A stretch of DNA of 64,000 nucleotides from Craspedostauros australis. Its lineage: Eukaryota; Bacillariophyta; Bacillariophyceae; Mastogloiales; Achnanthaceae. The notes beneath the pieces were generated by a model, which was not told where the DNA came from, searched no databases, and worked only from the letters and a program-made list of their open reading frames with translations. The stretch lies in NCBI GenBank assembly GCA_026770025.1, contig JAMXDE010000042.1, positions 248,001-312,000 of the forward strand. Reading direction: 5' to 3'. A program made the translations under genes and the position numbers. Every line of letters begins with the position of its first letter. The first letter of the stretch is position 1. This document shows positions 56,044 through 64,000 of this stretch, in pieces.

Positions 56044-58500
56044 AGTTGTCCTAATATGTCGTTGGAGCAATCGTTTGGTGTTGTTGATCGATGTGAGGAT
56101 GGGTGATGCAAGGCGTGGATTGATGTGTTATTGTATGTGATGGGCAGGCACGATTATTCACTGAGGTACAGGCAATGAGTGTATTGATGTATAGTGCTCG
56201 CGTGCTCGTATTCTCCTTGATCTTGTGCTCTTGGTGATTTTATGCTCTTGTCAGTGAGATGGTTGCGGATCAGGCCGTGATTGTGTTTCGTTTGTTTCGT
56301 TGCTTTGATGTGTGATGACTGGTCGAGTTTATGAACTTCTTGCAATGAGAGAATGGCATGTTTGCGGTGAAGGAGAAGAGTGCGGAGTGAAGGTGGATTG
56401 AACAGACCGAAGCAAGGTGAGGCAGAGCGGTGCCGCTTCCTTGATGTGCTACCTCTTGCCATGGGCGGCTTCGACCCATCACCCCTGTGCAAGAGATCAT
56501 CTCATCAAGGGCATCTCCGCGACTTCAGCCGCCGACCAAAGACGAGATTGGCCAGAGGCAGGTCTGCCCGCGCAATTGTATCCCCGAGTACTCGCACCGC
56601 ACTTGTTTGGACTGCCCGAGTGCGGCAACTGCTCGTCGGTATGAATAGGATGAGAACACCATCTCGGTATCGGCAGCGTACTCGGACTGCACATCAACCC
56701 TACCTTCCCTGGTTCGTGTTCGTCGAAGGCACCCGTTTACTCGTATTTTGGGCACTTTCTCTGCCATCGGGCCCAGACCGTTGACATCCCCTCATGGACC
56801 AACAATGTCATGGCGGAAATGTTCTGGCAACCGCTGATGAGCCTAGCCGCAAAAAGTGAGTGGGAGCATGGTAGGTTTCACGATCGACAAGACCGATAAT
56901 GACTGAATGACTCCCACTTTCATTCGACTTCTGTTCTTCATGCAAAACATAAGATTGCCTTCACAGGATCGAATGTTCTCTACTGTACTGAGTGGTTGGC
57001 GAGCACAACCAGGACAAGTAGTCGCACTTTTCCAGGGACTTATCCGACCCTGAAGTGCATCCGCTTTGCGTCAACCTTGCGTAGTTGTATCACGACGTAC
57101 GTACTGACCCCGACTACCAATCACGTGTGGAACATCACGACACATTCGCGTCCCCATCAATGTTTAACGATCAAACAAGGGGCTTGCTTTTACAAAGGTC
57201 CGAAGATTGACTGTTCTGTTGGATTAAATATCACACGGCAACGATCATGCCGCCACAGTGCGCGAATGTTCCTTGCATGAATCCGAACAGCAAAGGATGG
57301 TGTTCTTCCTTGGTTTGTGCATTGCTTTCTTTGTCCGCACGAAGAGGAGAAACGGTATTTCGCCTTTGTAGCTCTCCACAGTTATCGCCAATTCCGAAAA
57401 CGAAGATCGCAACATCCAGCCACAGCACAACACTTATCACTTCTCGTGACCCTTCGTCTTCTTTGTATGTCCGCTGGCGAAAGCCGTGCATCCTGGTATG
57501 GTCGCAAAAAGTCGCATCGCGAGTTTGATTGTGCTCCTCTGGTCGCCACTTCCTCTTACCGGAATGCCACCATCGCCATCAAACCATTTCGTTGCTGTCG
57601 GTACGAGCCATGCAAGCCCACACGATGAACGTCTTTGTATGGTGTGCATGGTGTGGAATTCGAGGCATGTAGCATACAAACTGCTGGCAGAGCAGTGGTT
57701 CACATGGCTCAGAGCGTGCGGTGACCTTCCAGTTCCCTGGCGAGTGAAGGAAGAGGGAGAGAGAGCTTTTTGCGCTGCTCTCTTCCTTGACGCTACATCC
57801 TTCCCAGCCACTTCTGCCTTTTGTCGATCTCGCATGCTCCATGCATCATCACGCCCAGGGAACAGGCCGGTAGTTCGCTCAACAACAGGGCTAGCTCGTA
57901 AGCGAATGATTGTTGTTGACATCTGTAACCGTCTGTGCACGGATGAAAGCTTCCTCCAATACCCTTGACGTTACTCGTGCTCTGCTTTGGGTTTGTTGGA
58001 TTTGTGAGGATAATAGAGATCAATACAAAGTGGAGCTCCGCCCTGAGCCAAAGGTGTGCAAGATGATGGTCAGATGCGGAGGAATCAGTGATGGGTCGAG
58101 TACGTAGCTCGTATCGTAAATGGAAAGGCCACAAGCTACGACCTACTCGTGCGCAGCAACGTCTTCTTTTTCCCATTAAGCACGATCTCGTGTTTGCTTC
58201 ACACCATGCTCCGTCGAGAGCGAAATGTCGAAGACTTGGTGCGCCTCCTTGGGTTTGTTCCGTGTCGTCTTCCCATTCATGCGCCAATTCTCTGGCGGTT
58301 TGCATAATACGAGCTGCATCACTGTGCTGCAGTTTCCCAAAGACCTGTCCAAGCATTGCACACAGAGATGGGTGGCGCCTCAATTCCTCCTTCGCGTTCG
58401 GTATCGTGTTTCTCTTCGATCTACCGCCGCAGACACGCGCTTCACTTTCCTCAGTTTATCGATGCCGACGTCTCTTTTCGCTCCTTTGCCGTTCTTCTCG

Positions 58501-58502
<2 letters not shown>

Positions 58503-58530
<28 letters not shown>
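58503..58530 (+). repeat. GT dinucleotide microsatellite
   Basis: About fourteen GT units in non-coding DNA between the two ATPase genes. Confidence 0.9.
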
Positions 58531-58534
<4 letters not shown>

Positions 58535-59386
58535 GCACCCGCATGATGCTGCCGCATGCTTACATCGCACATTCACGCACACAGCTCTATCACTCATGTC
58601 CGCGCCACCCTCCGCTCCGGAATGGTCAAACGGTGCCTGTTGCGCACGACGCTCTATTTCACCTTGGCAGTGCCCAAGGATAGTATCAACAGCACGACCA
58701 ACGAATACATGTCGATACTGTACCCGCACACATTGACGTCCACAAAAGAAAGAGGTTGAGACCGGTCATGCCCCCAACGGTTCGGTTCCGCATCACAGAA
58801 AGGGAGGGATTCGACTTCGCGGCAGAGAGAGGGTTGGCAGGTTGCGCTTTGAGATCGGTCAACCCTTCGTGAAGTCTGCGTTTGTTTCGGAACCCAGGCG
58901 GGTGGCGTCTTCAGCTGTCGTTGGGAATGTTGATGCGCAGCTGTGCACCACATGAACGGCACCACTTGCACAACATCAGCGCGCTTAGCTCTCTGTCCTG
59001 CGGTGGTTGGTTTGTGGTGGACCCGACCATCCGCTGTCGTTGTTGTGCGGCAAACGTACCGCAGATGATGGCGTTTCTGTCGTGTTTTGGTTGATGTGCG
59101 CTTGGGCTGAAACAACGAAGCCTTTTTTCTTGTGTTCGCATTCGGGTTGGATGTTGTGTATCCAAGTTTACGGCAAATGAATATTATGTCTACAAACTGT
59201 GCTGGGACCATCACGCATTATTGGCAATATACTTATTTATATATATTTTGACTATATGAACCACGTTTCATCGAGTCACGTACGCTTTGGTACATACGGT
59301 AAGTTTATATTAGTACTACTTATGGCACCATTGCGAAGCGTGTTGATTGCGGTAATTCAAATGAAGGTGTAAAAAGTATTTAGTTG

Positions 59387-59406
59387 AGACCCGGGTATTC
59401 GGGTCT
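59387..59406. other. Short perfect hairpin
   Basis: AGACCCG (59387-59393) and CGGGTCT (59400-59406) can pair across a six-base loop (GGTATT), and a T-rich stretch follows. It lies about 410 bp beyond the 3' end of ATPase copy 2; relation to 3'-end formation is speculative. Confidence 0.35.
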
Positions 59407-59818
59407 TGTCTTAGTGGGAGATAGGGCTAATACATAAATTATGCATAGATTGGCGAGAATGTGTTGAAACGAATTTGGTGTGTCCCATTTTGACTTGAAC
59501 AATCAGCCACGTACTCTACTATCAAAACTAGATGTGACTCTAGTCGCATGTCAAGTAGGAATGGGAGTAGGAGTACACGTATTAGTACCAACAACGTAGC
59601 AACGGCCCATGACACCACGCTAGAACTCCAAGCACTCTTCATTACGGATATGGACAGAGCTATACAAGAACGTCTCTCAGTCAGCCATCGCACTGGTGTT
59701 GGTAAAAATGGAATGCTATTCGTACGTATGCCCGGAACTCGTGGAGTATCAATCTCTCATCCTGCTTGTGTGTCCTGCTTGCGCATCCTCACCACTTGCC
59801 CAGCAACAAGCTCCGTCC

Positions 59819-62800
59819 CTATCCGAACATCTTCCCCACCTTGGCGTGGAGATCTACCACCTTCCCCGCTGCTCCCCATTCATCGTACAAGCGGATGGAC
59901 TCTTCGTATCGACCCTTCGCCTCTTCCTTCCTGCCGCAATCCATCCAGCAGTCTCCAAGCCGCTCATTTGCGATCGCCTGGTCCTGGGTGTACCCGCGGC
60001 CACCGGCACTCTCAATCGCCTTCACGTACATCCCAGCCGCATCGCTGTGGTTGCCACGCAAGAAGTGACGTTCGGCTTTCAGCAACATGATGTAGTGAGG
60101 GCAGTTGGGGTTCCCTTGCTTGTTCCATTGCTTGAGCTGCTTGAGGCACTGCTTTGCTACTTTGCTGTACTCTCGTTTGGGGGCCGAGTGCGAGGCTGCG
60201 AGGCAGTTGAAAGCGGCTCGGAACAGTGCGGGTGGTAACGAGACACCACCTGGATTGTCGTGGATGTATCCAGAAGTGTTTTCGACGGAGATTTTTGCGC
60301 CTTGCTCGTAATCGCCGAAAATGGCACACAGCTGTGTTTTGAACATGAGGATTCCTCTCTTGTGGACGCCGCTGATTGCATTGTCTCCGTCGCGGCTGAA
60401 GACGCTCCTCTCGTCGAATGCATCCCCGATGAGCGCTATGTGATGTTTGGATGTGCCACGAAGGTTGAGGACCATTTGCCATATCGCGATCAAGAAGGTG
60501 TACTGCGTGCTCTGCCGAAAGTCCAGCAGCACCTTGGAGTATGTCTCGGAGTCGTAGTCGATCTGGCTCAATGGAGTCCCGGTGAAGAAGTGAATAACAT
60601 TCGTGACGAGCATGCACCACCCCGCGACATCCATGTCACCGACGGATACCGCCAGACGATAAGCCTCCTGAATTGGTTCGACAATCTCCTCCACTGGCTG
60701 CTTCCAATGCTGGTTCAAAATGTAGCACTGCAAGATGATCGAGGCTTCAGTGGCTGGACGGCCAAGCTTGCTCAAAATATCGAAGGATGCTTGTGTAAAC
60801 GTCATCCTGGCTTCGAAATCGCCCATGGCGTATCCCATCACCAACCCCAGCATTGTAAAGGCTGGCGGAGAATGCTCCGACACTCCGTGCTTGAATGTCC
60901 GGCGCAGGGTTTCTAGAGCCACTGACGGAATGAAGTCAGGGTCCCCGAAGTAAGAGGCACGCATCAGCTTCCCCAGCGTCCGCATGATGGCATCTTCCTT
61001 GGTGTTGGCGATCAGGGGTAGATCTTCGATCGTCTGTGCCGTCATCTTGTGCGCAAGGCGCTTTGACTTCAGCAAGCCGAAGACCATGCCCAGCTGTCGT
61101 TTGACTCCCGGTTTCGGGAGCTTGCATCCCAGCTGCGACAGCACATCCACGCAAAGCCGAACGGCGCTGGACCCTTTCTTGTCCTTCTGGCTCTCAGCCA
61201 TCGCCACGTCAGTGAGCGTGTCGTAGGCATCGATCTTCTCCAAGATATCGCAGTCTGAACTGATGATCACGTCGCAGTACTCTCTTGCTCGATCAAGCTT
61301 CGAGGTCACGTAGGCGCTTTCCGCCGCAGCAGAGTAGATCTGAAGCGTCTCCACTTTCATGGTCTTCCAGTGATTTGTGGGAAGCAATTCGATGGATTGG
61401 CGGAAGTACTCCAACGCCAGGTGGAAGGCGGAGCAGCTGGCCGCCTTCGTGCCAGCGTCGAAGTTCAGCATCATCACCCGCCTGCCACGATCGCTCTTGA
61501 TGGTGTCGGGGATGAGGTCAGGTCTCGCGTTGATGAGGTTGGTGACCATGAAGATGCGCTCCTCGAGCTCGTCCTCCGAAAGGCCGAAGAGGAGGATCTC
61601 GCCCACTCGGTACTTGAGCTCGGACAGCTGCTGTTGATCCACCATGTCAAGAGCCGCCTCCTGGACCTTGTCGTGGCTGAAGTTGTAGATGGCGGAGTAC
61701 TTTGTCTTCACCTTCTTCAGGTTGGACTCGTTAAGCGCTGCATTGGCCGGTGTGCTGCTGACGATCCCGGGACCGCCCGATTTCTCCAACAGTCCTTCTC
61801 GTGTGCATTTGTGCAGCATCTTGCGGATTGCGGTGGTCGAGATGAAGCGATCGATCCCAAACAGCTTGCGGACGAATGCGGAGTGCGCCGAGTGGATGGA
61901 GAGGCCGCGCATGACGATGCAGATCGTGGAGTACGAGAACGATGCGCCCAGGCATGCTGCGATGGGCAGGATCTGATTCGCCTCCTGGACCTGTCGCAAC
62001 TTCTCCTTCATGAGCTCGATGATGTTGCTCGTGGCTGGCGACTTGGCCTGGATGTCGTCGTCGTTCCATGTCCAATCCCACAACTGTTCAGTTGTTGGCG
62101 TTGGCGATAGCGTTGAAGGTTGTGAGTATGAGTGCGACTGGGTGGGCCCGTTGTACTTGAGCAGCCCTTCATGGACCAGAGAGTGGAGGAAGCGCTGCAC
62201 GAAGAAGGGATTTCCACCTGTCTTCTTGTAGACAACGTTCGCGAAGAGTTCCAATGCCTGAAAGCGACCATAGCAGTCTCGATCGCTGCCGTGTGATGGC
62301 TGTGCACCTCGAGGACACAGCAGGCAACACAGCAACTCGTTGATGTGATGCCCCTCCAAGTCCTCAATCGGGAGCTTCAAGATTCGGAGCGATCGCTCTC
62401 GCTTGGACTCGTCCAGCGACGTCAGGGTGGTCTTGAGGGCGTCGTTCTCCTCCAGGAGGTTGGATCGGTAGCACCCGATGATCATCAAGGAGGTGTTCCT
62501 GCTGTCGAGCATCCATGACTTGAAGATGTCGAGGGATGCCTTGTCGGCCCATTGCAGATCGTCGATGACGAAGATGAGGGGGCAGTAGTTGCAGATGATC
62601 TGGATCAAGCGCTGCAGCGCGAACTTGAGTCTGTCGCCGTGGGCGCGGTACCCGATGTTGGCATGCCATGGTCTGGTGCCGCTGTGCTTGCTCAGCATGC
62701 TCGTGGATGCGCTCATCATGGAGGCGTTATCTTCTTCGGAGTCGACGTCGCGAATCATGCCGTTGGCGTCGATGATGTTGACCCCGGAGATGACCTGCGG

Positions 62801-63775
62801 GAGTTCAGGGATGACGTTGGACAGCACTTGAATGTCGCTTCTTGACATGGCCTTCTTGAGAAGTCTTCGCAGGATGGAAAGTCGACGAGGGTCATCCAAT
62901 GACGAAGGTGAAGGCAGCGCCTCAGAGTCTGGAGAGGCCCCCGATGCCTTGGGCATGTCAGCAGATGGCATGCCGCTCATGGCGGTCAGCTGGTTTTCGT
63001 CGCGTGGGAGACACAGGATCTGATTGCACAGACTTGCCAATGCAGACTTGATACCTGCGTAGGGCTGTTCGGCGTTCATCTTGGAGATCTCGCACTTGCC
63101 CGAAACGAAGAACCCGTAGAAGGGTTGCTGCTGTGGCATGCCGCTCGAATCTTCGTTTTCGATGCTTCCGATGCTGGTGCCGCTACCAGTGTTGCTGACA
63201 TTGTTGCTGGCGTGGCTGGCAGCGATGAAGCGCTTCACTTGCATGGCGAGCGCCGTCTTCCCGCTCCCAGAATGGCCGCCGATGAGCACAGCCGTCCTCC
63301 TTGAGAGCGGCCCGATTGGCTTTGGTTGATCCACCGCTGTGCCAGAATCGGTCGCATCTGTATCGTCGTACGTGGTTGTGGTGTGATGGGATGATGAGCC
63401 ATGCTGCGAGTCTCTTAGGCTGACATGACGGCTGCTGTGCTGGCTTCGACTGTGGGTCAATCGCTTGTTCCCTCGCATGCAGGTCGTCTGGAATGCGTTC
63501 TGCAGCAGGCGCAGCTCTTTGCTTCTGCCGATCAGGCCGATCCTGTGGAACGGGAGCTCGGGCTGCTGCGATTCGTCATCGATACACGTGGAAGTGCCAT
63601 CGTTGCTTGTGCTTGCATCATCGGGGCTGAAGTGGGTTGGATCGGTCCCGCTGGAAAGGCTGTGTTCGTGGTCGCCGTCAGTCTGAGCACTTATTGCATG
63701 AGTGCGGCCGTTGGCATTGTCATCAATGTTGTTGCTGGTGCTGGCGTCCATGGTCATGGTCACTGTCTTCGCCAT
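59819..63775 (-). CDS. STAND-like predicted ATPase (COG3899/AAA_16) with TPR-like C-terminal half, copy 2
   Basis: From the first ATG (accATGg at 63775) it has 1,318 residues; an open Asn/Thr-rich stretch continues upstream to about 63865 without an ATG. Layout matches copy 1: IGLIGRSKELRLLQNAF, Walker A GHSGSGKT (167-174, K173), FFVSGKCEISKMNAEQPYAG, Walker B with D405-D406 in VIDDLQWAD, KTGGNPFFVQRF, YNFSHDKVQEAALDMV, then a helical-repeat C-terminal half ending DLHAKVGKMFG. All ATPase residues are intact, so both copies should bind nucleotide. The N-terminal 110 residues and the linker before the second ATPase half differ completely from copy 1, and the last 450 residues are clearly related but diverged, while the middle is nearly identical even in DNA. 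No kinase, GAF or histidine kinase domain is attached. Confidence 0.84.
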   Translation of the reverse strand: MAKTVTMTMDASTSNNIDDNANGRTHAISAQTDGDHEHSLSSGTDPTHFSPDDASTSNDGTSTCIDDESQQPELPFHRIGLIGRSKELRLLQNAFQTTCMRGNKRLTHSRSQHSSRHVSLRDSQHGSSSHHTTTTYDDTDATDSGTAVDQPKPIGPLSRRTAVLIGGHSGSGKTALAMQVKRFIAASHASNNVSNTGSGTSIGSIENEDSSGMPQQQPFYGFFVSGKCEISKMNAEQPYAGIKSALASLCNQILCLPRDENQLTAMSGMPSADMPKASGASPDSEALPSPSSLDDPRRLSILRRLLKKAMSRSDIQVLSNVIPELPQVISGVNIIDANGMIRDVDSEEDNASMMSASTSMLSKHSGTRPWHANIGYRAHGDRLKFALQRLIQIICNYCPLIFVIDDLQWADKASLDIFKSWMLDSRNTSLMIIGCYRSNLLEENDALKTTLTSLDESKRERSLRILKLPIEDLEGHHINELLCCLLCPRGAQPSHGSDRDCYGRFQALELFANVVYKKTGGNPFFVQRFLHSLVHEGLLKYNGPTQSHSYSQPSTLSPTPTTEQLWDWTWNDDDIQAKSPATSNIIELMKEKLRQVQEANQILPIAACLGASFSYSTICIVMRGLSIHSAHSAFVRKLFGIDRFISTTAIRKMLHKCTREGLLEKSGGPGIVSSTPANAALNESNLKKVKTKYSAIYNFSHDKVQEAALDMVDQQQLSELKYRVGEILLFGLSEDELEERIFMVTNLINARPDLIPDTIKSDRGRRVMMLNFDAGTKAASCSAFHLALEYFRQSIELLPTNHWKTMKVETLQIYSAAAESAYVTSKLDRAREYCDVIISSDCDILEKIDAYDTLTDVAMAESQKDKKGSSAVRLCVDVLSQLGCKLPKPGVKRQLGMVFGLLKSKRLAHKMTAQTIEDLPLIANTKEDAIMRTLGKLMRASYFGDPDFIPSVALETLRRTFKHGVSEHSPPAFTMLGLVMGYAMGDFEARMTFTQASFDILSKLGRPATEASIILQCYILNQHWKQPVEEIVEPIQEAYRLAVSVGDMDVAGWCMLVTNVIHFFTGTPLSQIDYDSETYSKVLLDFRQSTQYTFLIAIWQMVLNLRGTSKHHIALIGDAFDERSVFSRDGDNAISGVHKRGILMFKTQLCAIFGDYEQGAKISVENTSGYIHDNPGGVSLPPALFRAAFNCLAASHSAPKREYSKVAKQCLKQLKQWNKQGNPNCPHYIMLLKAERHFLRGNHSDAAGMYVKAIESAGGRGYTQDQAIANERLGDCWMDCGRKEEAKGRYEESIRLYDEWGAAGKVVDLHAKVGKMFG

Positions 63776-64000
63776 GGTTGGAAAATCTGGAGTGTTGGTG
63801 TTGGAGGTGTTGATGTTGGTGGCGGTGTTGGCGGCAGAGTTGTGAGAACAATTACAAAATGGCAACTCTCCACGGATCTATTCGGCGATGCTTGTGCTGG
63901 CAGCGGCGGTGGCAGTGGCAGTGCTTCTCGTGGATGTGAACGTCCTTCTTGCGGTGCGTTTCCGATGAACAGGTCCTTGGTGTTGGCTGTGTTCACAGAC
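63776..64000. other. 5' flank of ATPase copy 2, cut by the window end
   Basis: It contains ACACTCCAGA on the minus strand (63786-63795) just before the start codon and an ACCAACACC-type simple repeat that gives an open Asn/Thr frame. The promoter may lie beyond the window. Confidence 0.4.

Larger units (their letters stand above)
56006..59818. other. Spacer between the two ATPase paralogues
   Basis: About 3.8 kb with no recognised gene and no visible remnant of a third copy. It contains a GT dinucleotide repeat (about 58503-58530), an AT-rich patch (about 59215-59262) and a short perfect hairpin (59387-59406). Frames up to 196 codons have no motif. Confidence 0.4.

Noticed and set aside
61370-62110. 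246-codon plus-strand frame opposite ATPase copy 2, repeated opposite copy 1
   Set aside because: Its similarity between both copies follows simply from the near-identical sense DNA; no motif supports expression.
63776-63865. N-terminal Asn/Thr extension of ATPase copy 2
   Set aside because: There is no ATG in this stretch, and the ACTCCAGA word just before 63775 suggests it is promoter or leader sequence.

Overview
The window looks like nuclear DNA of a photosynthetic stramenopile with a complex (red-algal-derived) plastid, most likely a diatom or a close relative. Genes are well spaced, and at least four carry GT-AG introns of about 195-350 bp. Several proteins begin with a signal peptide followed by an ASAF-like plastid motif: SSA|YVQP in the ABC transporter, TSA|WVQP in the UPF0301 protein, LRA|FTM in the PDZ protein, LACA|FN in the NAD(P)-binding protein, and possibly VAG|SF in the PfkB kinase. 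Two long low-complexity proteins resemble diatom-restricted families of unknown function. I saw no rRNA, tRNA, CRISPR array, transposon, LTR element or virus-like remnant.

Layout from left to right. 0-6 kb: a divergent pair, a spliced type II membrane protein with glycosyltransferase-like motifs (-) and a prolyl-4-hydroxylase-type dioxygenase (+). 7-9 kb: a plastid NAD(P)-binding epimerase-like gene (-) whose frame is broken once. 12-14 kb: an Asn/Ser-rich nuclear-type orphan protein (+). 14-19 kb is gene-poor. 19-25 kb: a three-exon PDZ protein (+), a SAM50/Omp85-type outer-membrane protein (+) and a His/Gln-rich orphan (-). 26-31 kb: a plastid ABC half transporter (+) convergent with a Grc3/Nol9 RNA kinase (-). 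31-39.6 kb: a minus-strand run of a spliced UPF0301 (AlgH/YqgE) protein, a Golgi-type sulfotransferase-like protein and a Mak32-like PfkB kinase. 41.8-43.2 kb: a one-intron GAPDH (+). 46.9-52 kb: a single-span membrane protein (+) and an RGLE-motif orphan (+). 52-64 kb: two head-to-tail paralogues of about 1,300 residues carrying a COG3899/AAA_16-type (STAND-like) ATPase and a long alpha-helical, TPR-like C-terminal half (-).

The most interesting part is the right end. The two ATPases match the ATPase-plus-TPR part of bacterial 'kinase-ATPase-histidine kinase' giants but lack both kinase ends. They alternate between nearly identical DNA and strongly diverged segments, which suggests recent gene conversion. 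That is the pattern of a young, expanding family of NTPase switches such as immune or stress sensors; function is inference. Second, two short sequence themes, CGAGTAC/GTACGAGT and CTCCAGA, recur within about 10-90 nt of the start codons of most genes here and look like core-promoter elements.

Limits: all family assignments are by eye from motifs. Splice sites were chosen from GT-AG signals, phase and protein continuity. Start codons were chosen by ATG context and targeting peptides.
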